This document shows positions 13,721 through 27,210 of a DNA stretch of 64,000 nt, one piece after another. The notes under the pieces were generated by a model. The model searched no databases, was not told where the DNA came from, and was given only the letters and a program-made list of their open reading frames with translations. A program made the position numbers and the translations under genes. The stretch is from Nipponacmea schrenckii (taxonomy: Eukaryota > Mollusca > Gastropoda > Lottiidae). Each line of letters starts with the position of its first letter. Positions within the stretch are counted from its first letter, which is position 1. The stretch lies in contig CM060199.1 in the NCBI GenBank assembly GCA_030562195.1, forward strand, positions 30,710,338 to 30,774,337, given 5' to 3'.

Positions 13721-16025
13721 GGAAAAGTAGAATTTATCTTCAGCATGCACCTTTTGGAATTCTCATGACATATTTGTGAATCCTATACTTTTAGATAACA
13801 AGTCTAGAGCTAAACCTAATATATAGTGGTATAAAGAATCACTTTGTCTGCTGAAAGTGCTCATTTTAATCCTCCTGTATCACTTTCAAAATACAAAACA
13901 TGCATTTTGTTTGTCTACTACACTTTAATGGATTTAACTGCTTTAGCTCATAGTTACAACAGGTTTATTTTCCAGATGTCTTGCCTTAACAGAAAGTGCA
14001 ATTCGCTCATTAAAATTTTAAATGTTGGAAGTCAAAAACATAATTTAATAATAATAATTTAATAATTGTAATTGCTATCTATATGTTTTGTACCATTTAT
14101 CTGCAAAACTATTCCTATGAGATATTCACATGTAATTTGACATCAACTTGGCATGGTGAGGCGGCATACCAAAATGATACTAGAGATAAAGAGAAAGAAA
14201 AATGTAAGGTAGAATTTCCATGATATCAGACCCAGGTGTCCAATTAACCTGATTGTATTACCTTGGCATATCAAAGCCTCTCTAGGAAAACCTCTTCCTT
14301 GGATTTTACTCTAACTTATGAAGATTTTGATTATAGTTGAGTTTGGATTATATATTTGTAATGGTATATGTGTTTACATATATTCATTTTGAAAATTTAT
14401 CTCAACTTTTTGAATTCTCAGATTAAATGAAATCAAATGTTGTGAGTCGTCACTTTGGTAATTGCTTTACTACCCGCTTAGGTATATATCCCTTAATTAT
14501 GTGTCTGGGAAACTTTCTGCTTTGCTTGAAAGGGTTAATGCTCAAGGAATTAGAATTGCATATTGGATGATATGCATGTGTTTTATCTAATCAGTTGTTT
14601 GTTTTGGTGATGTGAACGTATCAGAAGTGTAAGATTATTATTGTTCTGATTGGTCAATGCATTCATTGTCGAATCCAATCCAAAACTTTAAATCATTTAA
14701 GGTTTGAAAAAAATTTGACCGAAATTCTCAGCTGTATGAAAAAAAAAGCTGTTAACCTATATTAAAACATTTCAGTCTCAATTTTTCATTTTATGACTGT
14801 TGTCTCCTTTGACAAAATTCAAATATTTTGTTTGTGAATAGAAGGATTTAGGGTAAGATTTAGACCTGGGGTGTAAAAGTTGATGATATTTCGTATTTGA
14901 TTTCTATCTTCATTATTTACCTATTTAGCTAGGTTATATTAGAAAATTAACTTTCATTGTGTGAAATTCAACCTTTTTCATATGGAAAGTGACAATCTTT
15001 TGACAATAAATGGAGACTCTGTGTGCTACGGTTGTTGTGTGTGTGTGTTCAGGTCGCTTGAGAAATGGAATGGAAAAAGGTAGGACTAGCTAACATCCTT
15101 ATAGCAGAATGCATTGAGTCTCTGGTTCCATGAACACAATCAGATTATAAAGGAAACAATACAAAACCTTTTGGTATTTCTCATGAAGGAAATGTCTACC
15201 TCCATTATTAAAGAGTTACATTATGTTAACAGTGGGTCCTTTGACCTGAAATTTTAATTTTTTCAGTGCATTCCTGACAATGTATGAAAAGGGTCAGGTT
15301 TACAACAGTTTTGAGTGATAAAAGATAAAAATTATTGTGCCCACCCATATTATATATACATGTAAGCCTATTTTATGTCATATTTAATCTTTTAACACTT
15401 TGACAAAAAAGCAAATTTTGTTTGTTTTATTATATTTATTGTAAGAAAATAAAAAAAAGCAAGAGACATTGAGGACAATAAATTGGGTTCTCACCATCAT
15501 TTGTACCAGTTGATTGTTCTCTGGGATTTATTTGTTGTAAGTCTATTTAATTTGGACCTGGTTATTGTTGTTTCAACTGGAACTGTGGGGAAGATTCCAT
15601 ATTTCAATTTAGAGTCAGATGGTTTCTTGTACATGCATTTTCCATCTTATATTTCCAAAATGTGTCAAATAAGTTAACAAATTTCACCATTCTCTGAAAA
15701 GGATTAAGATTGAAGGAAAGCGTTTGAGGTACCCGTAGTTTAATACAGAAGATATTTATCAATTGTCAGTTTGATATCAGTAAAATAATTCATTTCCTCT
15801 TTCCATTATCTTCAATATGTCCAGTAGATAGTATTTGACTTCTGCCACATTCAGGTGATTAAAGAGAGTTGAGAGTGCCTATCTTAGAGTGGCATCAAGT
15901 GTTGTGGAAGAGTTGTTATGATACTACAGATGAATACATAAGATACAAGCAAGCTAAACTAGAAGTCTGAGGCCATTACCAAAAGCTGCAATACGTATTA
16001 TATCATCTTGATCACCCTTGTATTG
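13721..16025. other. No gene seen
   Basis: AT-rich sequence with no supported coding, RNA or repeat features beyond single short runs. Confidence 0.5.
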
Positions 16026-16026
16026 C

Positions 16027-16424
16027 GATACATAATAAACGTGTTTCCACTTGGCCAAAAAGGTGCCTTCAAGCTAGCTTTTCTGTATTTCTACTTGTTA
16101 CATTACTATTAGCTCCCTTTTGTGTTTGGCAATTTATCAAGGGGGCCAACTGTAAGCTAAGTTTAAAGCCGGCTATTTAAATAAAGTGGAAACGCAAAAA
16201 GCTGCCTTTTACTCGTTCTGTAATAGAGAAGTACTAGTTTTAAGGTCCCAACATTGGTAGTCTTGTACATTGCAAACTGTCAATTAATGTGCCACTTTTT
16301 TTTTATCAAGACTGATAACCTGGGAACCAGATAAACTCCGTGGAAATGCAGCTTTTCGAGATTAAAGCTGGCTTTAAAGCTAGCTTTTCTTCACAATTCT
16401 AAGTGGGAACACAGTTATTGTGGC
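16027..16424. mobile_element. Candidate MITE with imperfect inverted ends
   Basis: The left end (CATAATAAACGTGTTTCCACTT) and the right end (AAGTGGGAACACAGTTATTGTG) are imperfect inverted copies over about 22 bp. CAAGCTAGCTTTT next to the left end and AAAGCTAGCTTTTC near the right are partly shared. A GTTTCCACTT-type motif is also present internally in inverse orientation at about 16183. No transposase. Superfamily and target duplication are unclear. Confidence 0.5.
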
Positions 16425-16851
16425 AAGATTGGACCAACCCAGCACTTTCCATTAAATTTTCCCGTTAGATTTGACTTCTGCCACTAGCCAGTTCTTCTGG
16501 ATTCCAGACTTATCTTTTCACAGTGTTGGAAATAACTCCTTCATCAATTTTATTCAGGTATTTTGACTGAAGATGTTTCAGTTTATGGTACTTGACTAAC
16601 AGGAACTCTGCTACACCTGTGCTAAATTTTTGAGTCTTAACTCTTGATGTCAAATTCTATGTTCAAGTCACAACTATTAATTTAAGGTATTTTCCAAATG
16701 TTTCTGAAGCATCAAAATGTTTGACTACGATTTTAGTTTTTGTGGGACTTAGTAGTTTTTCACTTAACACATTCATTAAAAATAAGACAGTTTTATATGA
16801 CCATAATATCTGAATAGGAGGTAGACTTTTAAATGAACCTGAAACATGTTG

Positions 16852-17349
16852 TTAAAGGGGCCCAGGCTTGATTTGTTTCGGACAATCATCCGACATCCTC
16901 AAACACATGAAATCTTTTGCTTAGCTTATCAGAAATAGTCTACAGAGCTTACCTTTGAAATTTGAGCCTTCAAATTCATGTGTATCCATAATTATCCGTG
17001 TTTGAAAAATCACAACGTCTTAAGAAATTACGAACGTCCCGCCATATTGGAAAACGGTTCGTCTTGATAATCAAAGAGTTATCCTTCCCATCGTGCAATA
17101 GCGGTCATCTATATAAATAGACTACGACGCATTTTTAATTGTAGACTTTGTCAACAGGACAAACAATTTTCAGACTAACTGGAGACCAGCCGTGTAAAGC
17201 ACAGAAAAAAAATGAAAAGTGAAATTTTTTGTTTGCGGTATATTTCAAGGTATTTTGCGATTTTCTTAGAGCTTGAGTATTTCTGAGGACTGTTTAAATG
17301 TAACAAAGGCCCAAAACGACCTATAAAAAACAAGCCTGGGCCCCTTTAA
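16852..17349. mobile_element. Non-autonomous DNA transposon with TTAA duplications
   Basis: The ends AGGGGCCCAGGCTTG (16856-16870) and CAAGCCTGGGCCCCT (17331-17345) are perfect 15-bp inverted repeats, flanked on both sides by TTAA (16852-16855, 17346-17349). The 490-bp interior has no transposase frame. TTAA target sites are used by the piggyBac and Kolobok superfamilies; the purine-first ends fit Kolobok better, but this is inference. The perfect ends suggest recent insertion. Confidence 0.85.
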
Positions 17350-17969
17350 TCAGATTTTCATGCTGTGCATCTTCAGACAACAATTTTGGCAATGTCCACT
17401 CTGCTAGAACACCTAGCCACATTACAACTGGATAAAACATCTTCATCATAGAGTTCTCTCTACATATAGTTTATAAAACTATCCACCAAATAAAGTATTC
17501 TGTTTTAATGACAATTGTTTCTGAACTCGGGGCACAATTTGAATTAATTTCATATGTGTGAAATTGAAATCTACTTATGAAAATGATACAAAATGATGTA
17601 ATTAAGTGAAACTTCAATTTTCATATCATTAAAAAAATGGGGTGATGTACTTATTGTTTACAACTTAGTTAAATATTTTAAGTTTTTCAAATATTTGAGA
17701 TACTTACATGTTTTGACCAGATGGGAACAATTAATAGAAAATAAGCTGTTATCAAACGGCTATTGAAACTTTGGTCACTTTAACTTTTGGATTAATTCAA
17801 CATTATTCAGTATTTATTAGCCCTACTTGCAGGACATACATTAAAGGTAAAACTCCATTTTATTTTATAATACATATATATCAAGAGAATGAAGCTAAAC
17901 CACAAAAGCATTTTGAACTTTTCACAGCCTGTTAAGAGTGATTTTAACCTATTGATCTCAAAGTCAGCA

Positions 17970-18049
17970 TTAACCCTTTATGTTCGATGACATCACTTGG
18001 TAACAAATGCTATGGCTAGAAGTGCTGTTGCTAGTGTTGAAAGGGTTAA
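17970..18049. repeat. 80-bp inverted-repeat unit
   Basis: TTAACCCTTT (17970-17979) and AAAGGGTTAA (18040-18049) are perfect inverted copies flanking a 60-bp core. It could be a very small palindromic mobile element or chance; the short TTAACCCTTT-like motif is frequent elsewhere in the window. Confidence 0.4.
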
Positions 18050-19229
18050 TATGGATATCTTCTGTTATTAATCAATTTATAAAATTATATTATATAACCT
18101 CTGTAATTAATTTACTGTAATTGACAGACATGTCAAATAGTTTGTTGTTGCTTCATCCTTAATGGAAGGCACACTTGCATGTGTTGTATTTGTCTTTCAT
18201 ATGTCAATTTCGACAGGCTATAATGTAATAAGTATTTGAAATAGAAAATAGGTGTTGTTCTATGATTACTTTTTAATTGAATTGTAACATCTTTTCGATA
18301 TTATTTTCTCTCATTATCTTAACATTATAAAGATAGTGCATTTAAAATTCTCTGACTTTTCTAGTGATGCAAGAATGACTTAAACATTATTTATCTCTTT
18401 TATAAAAAGTAAAGGGTGTTAAGTATCAGAATGATGCCAAAATGTAGGCTACCTGCTATGAAGAGTTACAATTAGACCCTTGATCTGATTTATTTTGTGA
18501 AATGTGACTGGCTAGCAGTCGAAACTAACTAGCTAGCCGGGGTTGTTTTTTTCAGCTGGCCAGTTTTGAAATGTCTGAATTGGCTAGCACAAAAAGCAGA
18601 TGAAAAAAGCAGCTAAAACGCATCACCTTAATTAAATGATTTTAATCATTCTTGGCAGACATTATATACAAGTGTTTGGCTGAGAAGAAATCGGCAGACA
18701 GAAAGGCGAAATGCGGCGGCTCAAAGGTCTTGTTACAGTTGCCTACACTGCATAGAATAACAAGAACCACAGAAAATCAGAATAGTGCAAATGTCCAAAA
18801 GACAAACAAAAAGACAAAAAAAAATTAGTTTAATGAATATTATGCTTTCTTATAGAAAACGTTGCAATATGAGGAGAGGATTATAAGTTTCAAATGGAAT
18901 CATTTCAAAACACAGCTATTAGACAAATTATTATAATTTACTCATAATTACTTTTTCTGGTTATATCTGACTTTAATATGGAGTGGATTATTTATTGTAG
19001 AATGCAATTATAAAGACAAAACTTAATTTCAGAATCTTGTGAAGTTTGTTTTAGATATTTTCATTATTACAACATACCAATACAGTAAAAAGTGAACAGA
19101 AATATGTAAATCTAACTGTTTATGCTAAAGTAAGATGCTGACTAAGCAATAAGATTTATAAAACTAGTTTTATTTGCATTGTTATCCATTATAATAATAT
19201 TTATAATTTTTATGGCCATACCATATATG
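18050..19229. other. No gene seen
   Basis: AT-rich sequence. The patch at 18.50-18.62 kb with several GCTAGC/CTAGCTAG motifs is GC-richer but has no open frame. Confidence 0.45.
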
Positions 19230-19720
19230 AATAAGATTAATAAATTAAAAGTTAAATTGTTATTAAAAATAATTTAAATTGTTTCATTTTTAAGTCTATT
19301 CAATTTATCATTTAATTTCTAACTTAAATATTTACCCCATTTAATTTTTAAGTTAAATTGTTTCACTTTTAAATCTATTCATCATTTAATTTAGAACTTA
19401 AATATTTACCCCATTTAATTTTTAAGTTAAATTGTTTCACTTTTAAGTCTATTCAATTCATCATTTAATTTAGAACTAAGTTCAACTTGAACTTAAATAT
19501 TTACCCCAATTAATTATCAATTAAATTGTTTTCCTTTATAATTTACTTAATTTACCAAGTTTTTATCTGATTTAATTTGTAAGATAACTTTGTATTCAAT
19601 TTATTAATTTCAAAATTAATTTGTTATTCCAATTAATTTATAGTTTAAATATTTATTCCATTTAATTTATAGTTTAAATTGTTATCCCTCTTGATATATA
19701 GCTTAAATTGTTATTCCATT
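19230..19720. repeat. AT-rich tandem array, 75-95 bp units
   Basis: Repeated blocks of ACTTAAATATTTACCCCATT, TTTTTAAGTTAAATTGTTTC and TATTCAATTTATCATTTAAT occur in order at about 19.32, 19.40 and 19.49 kb, decaying toward 19.7 kb. Noncoding. Confidence 0.85.
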
Positions 19721-21870
19721 TAATTACCAACTCAGAGCAGATATATACTGTGGTTATTAAATAAAGGTAGTCCATTAAATACTTTCTCCACCATTGAAGG
19801 GGTAGTTAGTATTCAGACCAGCATTTGTTTGTCTATTTATTGTGATAAGTACAGTCATTTCAAGTGAGAAAGAACAAGTCTATTAATTTGAGGCCCCCCA
19901 TGTCACATTATTGACACAATGTCAGGGCCCTGTTGTGTTAACATAATGTTAGAAATTGCCCTGTGTTTACTTTAAATCAATCTCCTTTCCACAATTTGAC
20001 TTGTGCCATTGTTGGCCGATTGACTAAGCTAGTTATATTGGTAACTAAATATTATAATAGAGCTTAACCCAACATAATTTATCTAGCTTAACATGAAAAG
20101 GAAAATCATTTATGTTGGATAGTTGACAGAATAATACTTGAACTACATACATTTTACGTCACTATTCAGACATCAGACCAGTTCACTCATCACCAAAAGA
20201 AAGGCCAAAAATATTAGTGGTGCTTATTTGCTGTAGTGTTTTATCATTGAATTATGAAAAGCCTTATTATAAATTCATATGATCTCTATTATGTTTCTCT
20301 TATAAATGCTCTACAAAGAAAACACAGGGAATTTCAGAATGTAGATTTATTAACAGTCTAAGAAAACAGTTTACAAAAGACCAAGTGACAGTCAACAGCA
20401 CTGCTTATATAGTGTTCTGACAGAAACATAACATTCTAGAAAGATCTACAAAGCACCACAACAATCCCTATAACAACATATTGGGTTGGCCTTTAGCTCT
20501 TTCAGTTAAATATTTAATCCTTGATATCTATATTGCTTTGTTAGTTGGAAAGATTAGTTAGAATGTGTAGGCTGTAACTTTAATAAGCCATTTTCCTCAG
20601 TATAACAGTAGATTTTGCCACAAATTCCAAAGGTCTTGTCCAGGACCAGCTGGAAGACAGGAACTGAGAAATATCATTTTTTATCTCCTGAGTAAATTTT
20701 GGATTCTTCATTTCTTCTACAACTAATAGCTGAACAAGATATAAATCAATGTACCAATAGAATGTCTTAATTTACTTGTAAAATAAAGAAAAAACATGTT
20801 TAAGTGCAAAGTTGATAAAGAGAAATAAATCAAAGTCTTAATTTTCATGCATGCTGGTATAGTTTGTACTGATCTGTGTGAATGACGTAAGGTGGTGGTT
20901 TTATAATGGGAAAAGCAGACTTCATCTGATCAGTCAGCCAAGAGTAATGTTTATAATCTTTAAACCCACACTTGTACAGTCTAATCACACTGTCTCATCT
21001 AAATAATCAACACTTCTGTCAAAGCAGCTTGCAAGCCAAAAATACAGTATTTGATTGACAGCTACAGATAACGATTATGTATTAAGTGTGAGTTTTAATG
21101 CCTTATCATAACATACTTAGTCTGGACCAACAAGTTTTTCGTTTTTCCCTGATGCTAATAAGCTACTAAAATCCATACAAATCCTCTCTGCATGGGCCAG
21201 ATCATAATTATTTTAATTTAAAAAGACCATATTACGTTATTCGTTTTAAGTATATGTTTATGAACCGTCCATGTTTAATCCCAAAAGTTATTATTGTGAT
21301 AATATAAATTGTTGATAGAAATTTCAAGGCTGAATTTTAGAAGGTTGGGTAATCAGAATGAAGTTAGATTTCAATCACGTTTTTGATTTGTTTTTCTAAT
21401 ATTTTGATATGCAGCTTGTTCTAAAGCACCCCTTTTATGATAATAATGATGAATTGAGGGATAGCAAAATAACAAAAGGCTGTCATATTGCTTTACAATG
21501 TTATTCAGCGTAGTTTAAGGAGGGTCATCACTTGTATAATAACAATTATTTTATCTAACACTTTTTATACCCACTTAATAATGACATTTGATTGTGCAAT
21601 TGAAAAGAGCAGCCATATATTTGTTTGTATGTGGTCTTGAATGTCATCACCCACAGAAAAGATAGTCAGAAAAAATGCAAATGACATTTATGCACATGTG
21701 CATCTGCCTAGTTTATATGATCTGTCTGACACCTTCCTTAAACACTTTGACCTTTTAGAATAATCAGAAAAATTTAGTATTAGATATAGGTTAACATTTC
21801 ATATTTATCTCTTGTTTACATAGCACAGGAAACCTGTACATATTTTGTATCATATTGTGGTATCATTTCC
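19721..21870. other. No gene; one SINE scrap
   Basis: TCTTGTCCAGGACCAGCTGG at about 20634 matches the SINE body only. The rest holds nothing I can support. Confidence 0.45.
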
Positions 21871-21874
21871 ATTT

Positions 21875-22080
21875 ATATCATCCTCAACATTCTATAAACA
21901 TTATCATCATCAGAAACATCATAATCTTTTGGAATTACTATAAAGGACATCATTATCACTTGATTCAACATCATCCCTAACATTATCCTGATGGGGATTT
22001 TTATTAAAATGATCATAGAAAAGATGATCATCATCATTGGAATTGGTATAGGAAACATCATCATGCTAATCAAAACTATG
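21875..22080. repeat. ATCATC-rich degenerate microsatellite
   Basis: Irregular ATCATC and ACATCATC runs give a Met/Ile/Pro-rich minus-strand frame that is compositional. No gene. Confidence 0.75.
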
Positions 22081-22569
22081 ATTTGGCTAATTGCAGAATT
22101 CGATAGCAGTCCAAAAATTGACAGTTAAGTGATTGAAATAACTGTCAAGAGAATCAGAGCTTCTTTTGGGAACCCTCATGCAGACTGACACTGTTAACTT
22201 GACATCAAATGTGGGTACCGCTAATACTTGTTAATAATGTTATCCATGTCTAGTAATTCTGGGATAAAAGGTGTTTAGATGTCAAAAATAGAAAAGATAA
22301 GACGTCAACATCTTGGTTTCTCTCTTACAAATAAACAACAGAATTAATCTTATAGATCTAGTTATAAAATACCTTTTTTCCATTTATTTTCTCTGGCATA
22401 TCCTGTTTAAAGATGTGGTCTTCTGATTCCTGACATATCCTTCTTGAAGTTGGGGTATCGTGATATAAGACATATAATACTTAAAGATGGATATTGGTAT
22501 TCTTGATTCATGGCATATCTTGCTACAAGCACTAGTGTTGAACAGATTAGGACATGATGTAAACGTAAA

Positions 22570-22730
22570 TGTTAAAAAGAAATAAGAAACATAAATTTAA
22601 AAGGATAACCTAGGTTTAGATTTAAGGATCCTTTCTACCAACTGGTCCTTGGCCATACCTCTTGACATTTATATTTCCTGAATTATCAGTACTCATTTAC
22701 AGCTGGGTATATTAGAAAGAGTTATCAAGA
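22570..22730 (-). mobile_element. SINE body, minus strand
   Basis: On the minus strand it reads CAGCTGTAAATGAGTACTGA, GGTATGGCCAAGGACCAG, GGATCCTTAAATCTAAACCT and GGTTATCCTTTTAAATTT in the SINE order. The tRNA-like head is not present. Confidence 0.75.
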
Positions 22731-25700
22731 AAGTACATTGTATATTAGTTACTAAATGTGACTTTAATAACTTATATCAAAATGCCATAGATTTTGAATT
22801 GTTGCTTCTTTGTTGGCAAATTTTTTGGGCCATGGAGATCCAGTGTGAAGGGAATTTGCCTGTTAACCTAAAGGTCAGAGATTTGGATCCTGATATAGGT
22901 AAAGATAATACCATTGACCTTCAAATTGTTTACCGTTGTTTCAACCTGTTTTGTTTAATTTCTGGGAATAAGTTTAATAGTGTTGTATGATATCCCCATT
23001 ATATAATCATGTGATACATATAAGATAGCTTTCTCCATGTGATATAAAATATTTCACAACATTCCAACCAGAAGCCTTAAATTTCAGTTGCATTGTTTGA
23101 AAATTTGAAATAGATTAGATATGATAAGTTGAGGGGTTAAGGGCTGAGAATAGAGGGTTACCAGATGTATTTGACACTGATTAGCTTGTATTAGACTTTG
23201 ACAACCTGAATTTTCCATTAACCCTTAAGTGGGCATATATTGATATATGATAATTTCTTGATAATAAGAAAACACTTGAATATTCACTGGTATATATCAG
23301 TATATACATCATATAACAATTATTATAATATAATATGTATTCTATTTCATATTTCATACAATTACATACGATGTCATATGCACTTAAAATGTATCCAGGC
23401 TTTGAATCATAAAATCTTTCATAAATTTTTTCTGCCCATTAGTTAATATAGCAAAGTTTTGTGTGTTATGAGAAGTTATTGAAGTTTTAAATGTTACTAA
23501 ATTCAAATATGCTTATTTCAAAAAGGCAATAAAACAAAGCTGTGTACATATCCTCTTAAATAGATTGTCCTGGCAAAATTTTCCTCATTGCACATTACAT
23601 GGCTTTGCCATTCTTCATTAAGACAATAAGGTGAAGAAGAGTAGGACTTAAAACTCCATTTATTTCATTTCTAAAACTAATGTTCAAAGCCACAGAGAAA
23701 TCATTTTTTTTTGGATAATATTTTCTATAATTAATATTCTAAATATTGTTATATTAAATTTGATATCTAAATACACTGGGAAGAGTAGAGGGCTTTGTCA
23801 AATCCCACATTAAATTTAACTGAATATTTTGCAAGCTACAGAATAATAAGTTCAAGTTTCGAAATTCTGCACAAATAATATCATTTTACTCTACAATAAA
23901 TATTTGTTCCCACACAAATATATTTGAATGTTTCAAATTTGTTTAAAAAGTTTCAAGTGGACATTGTAACAAGAAAAGAAAACATTGTCCCCTAACACTT
24001 CATTGAAACTCCCTAAAACATACTTTCAATATACTTAGTCGAGTCAAAATACCTTATACAATACATAAAAGGAGTTTCTTTACAAGGAGATTACAACAGT
24101 GGTCTGGGCCTTGTTATTTGAATTATGTATTGAAAAATTTCTTACAATCAGTTTCTATTGCATTAGTTTTTTTTTCTTGTCAGTGTGCCTTGGGTTTGTA
24201 TGATTATTGCTTTATGGTGCCTTGCTTTGATTTTTGCTTTGGGGAAATTTGGCGCCATTTTTTTCTCTTGTTTTTCTTGAGTAGAAGTAATCTCGTTGTT
24301 TGATTGGATCAAGCAGAGGCCCCTTGTGCTGCAGGCTGTTTATATCACTTTGCAAATTCTGTGTCAAAATGTACCTCATTGTACACTACTATTTCCATAT
24401 CAGGAATGAAAAAGAAGGATGTAAAACTCTACCATTTGATTTTGAAAAAAAAATCGTTCCATTGATCTTATTATCTGGTCTATTGGCAAATATCAGAACC
24501 GCCCTATAAATGACATAAACAATATTTAACATTGTGAGGGTTTGTGGTCTTGAGTTGGCTATTATCATCTATTTTAGAGTATCAAGTTCATATAGTTGTA
24601 TTGTATTGCTAATATATCCCACCCTTATGGACCACAAACATTCAGAGTAAGAAGTGAGGTTTGTGTCGGTCACATCATAGATTCATAGCTTTGATTACAT
24701 TTCTATAAACTTTCTTTTATACCCTGGCCTTTTGTTGATAAATATTTTCATTGGGATGTAAAAATATACATTCTTTGTGTCTGTATAAAAAGTGTTTGGT
24801 TTTTGCGTTGTTTCACAAAAAGTGTTTATTTTCAATATATATATTTATGTGGGTACCCAAAGAACTGATTGTAAGGGAGAGCAGGTTTCAAATAAATGTG
24901 GATAAACTAAGGATGTATAGATTAGAAAATAAAAAGGATCCATGTACCCAATAGAGATTATTAAAGAGCAGTGATATTTGTATTGCATGTTATTGGATTA
25001 TGATTCTATAATTGTGTTTTGAACTCACTCTAAGTAAATATTATGTGAAAGTTATTGACTTGAATAAAAAAAAGTAATTGGTTTCTCTCTAAGAAAATTA
25101 GAATTATTACAGCATCATCTGAACTGGACTTCCAAAACCTGTGTGTTTCAGCTAAATAATTTGAATCTTTTGGTGTACAATGTATATCGGATCTGCTGAA
25201 AAGTTGACTTGATTAGTTCAGTGTATTTCAGTTTCAGTTAATCAATGGACGCTCAAATAAATTTAAGTTTATATATTGCACTTCTTGTTTTTTGGAAAAT
25301 GCACTATATTTGATTGTGGGTGTATCTAACTAAGATGAAAAGAAGCCATGAAGTTTTTGAAGTCAAAAAGATGTTATATTATGAATTAAAGTAAGTTTTA
25401 AAAGAAACCACTGGTATAGTATTGTATATCAATATTATGATTATCTATTCAATGTGATATAATGATAGGCCTATATCAGCATTGTGTATAAAACATGAAC
25501 ACATTGTAAACACAGATATATATACTAGATGTAGGTAAATGTCTACTACACCCAATTATTATATATGTAATCTTCTGAATATTTTAAGAAAAAATATCCT
25601 CGGAAGTTTTCAATATTTTAGATAAAACTGTTATATCAGGATATCATGGTTTAAAGTGACATCCTGGAAGTGATGATAGTGTACTTGTGTGTTACTATAT

Positions 25701-27040
25701 GTGCTCTTGTTGAATTGAAATTTTTATTTTTCCTTTTACATAGTAAAAATATATTTTTTTCAATGCTTTTTGGCAATTTTTAATATTTTGTAGGTCTTGA
25801 TATTGATGAAATTTAGATTATAGGTATACTTACCTAGAAAAAGGTTCTACTGACTGCACATTCGACATTTTTGTCATACCACAATACATATGCATCAGAT
25901 AACAGTTTTACAATTTGCGTAAAGTGTGTATAGTAAACATTAATTTTGTATATCAGGGTATTTCAATGGACTGTAAGTTTTTTTTTAATAAAAAGGATTT
26001 CATAGTTGAATAAATTTCAATTAAACGTCAGATGTAGGTAACATTAAAATTCAAGAGAAATTTATAAATTTCTAAGATACTGCCAAGCTTTTAGAAAGGC
26101 CATTAAAAAAATTACATAATGTTTGGTCCATATTTAAAGTGGAAGTGAAGTATGATTTATTTGGTGTAACTTATCTATGTAATGGATATTAAAGTTTGTC
26201 ATGAAAAATATGTGAAAACCAAACTGTTTAGCATTTGTAAAAAGTTAATAGCAAATGGAACTTAATATAACAACGATCAGCCCATTTAATAACCTGAATG
26301 GAATAACCAATAATGGTGTTAGGAACATACCTCCTGAGAGTACTGTCAAATACAAGGTAACTAACAGAAGAGGGTGTTGAAGTCAACAAGTTTGGGGCTA
26401 TGTGTATGAAAGAACGTAGATTTATTTAACATGGACGGTGAACAATAACTAAAAGCACATTGTCAATTCCAAGCTACTTATTAAGAAAAACTGAATCAAA
26501 TAAAATGCAGATTTCAAACATGCCTGCCTACATTCCTGCATAATTTGAAAACAAAAATCACAGCTAATGAGCCTTTAGCATCTGACCATGAAAAGTTTAT
26601 TAACACTCACTTGCTTTGATTGAAAACAATCATTTGAAAATAAATGCAAATGAGTATGAAATCTGAAGTATCTATGGGATATGAAGAAATTAATTGATAT
26701 TTGAGATATCCTTTAGTTAAAAGTCAGCAGACTTGCTGAACTATGGATATCCTTGAAATTTGATCATGAACGGAAGTTAAGTTTAGAATTTTTGTGTTCA
26801 AATATTTATATAGTTTTGTTTACAACAGTAGAATCTTTTTTTTTTGGTGGGGGAGGGGGAATAGTTATAAATGGTTCTTTAAGTGCAATGAATATTTAAA
26901 AGAAATGTAGGAAACCAAGTGGACATTACTTACTGAGGGGAATAGGGCAAAATGGTCAATAAATCAAAATCTTATATTGATGACATAAGGTCATGTTTAT
27001 ACATAGTCAATCAAAGGAAATCAAATAGTGTATGACAGAT
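22731..27040. other. No gene; a SINE-family end
   Basis: GAAGAGTAGGACTTAAAACT (about 23636) matches the end of the second SINE-like family. Short frames elsewhere have no domain support. Confidence 0.45.
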
Positions 27041-27041
27041 A

Positions 27042-27210
27042 TAGATGGCCAGTGTAGTCAAGTGGTTAGACTGACCTCAAGTATACATTAAATTGTGCAA
27101 TTTGATCTCTTAACTTCAATATGTCAGGCATAGGTCAAATTAATCATTTCTCTACAACATACACTATTATCAATGGGATAGAAGTTGCCTCAGATTGTAG
27201 TTGGCCATGC
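27042..27210 (+). mobile_element. tRNA-derived SINE head, diverged body
   Basis: TAGTCAAGTGGTTAGACTG at 27055-27073 is a good tRNA A-box, followed about 40 bp on by a degraded B-box (TTTGATCTC). The body has a TATCAATGGGATA-like remnant. It is a SINE rather than a tRNA gene because no acceptor or anticodon stem forms. Confidence 0.5.

Noticed and set aside
21873..22073. Met/Ile-rich minus-strand ORF
   Set aside because: Translation of a degenerate ATCATC repeat.
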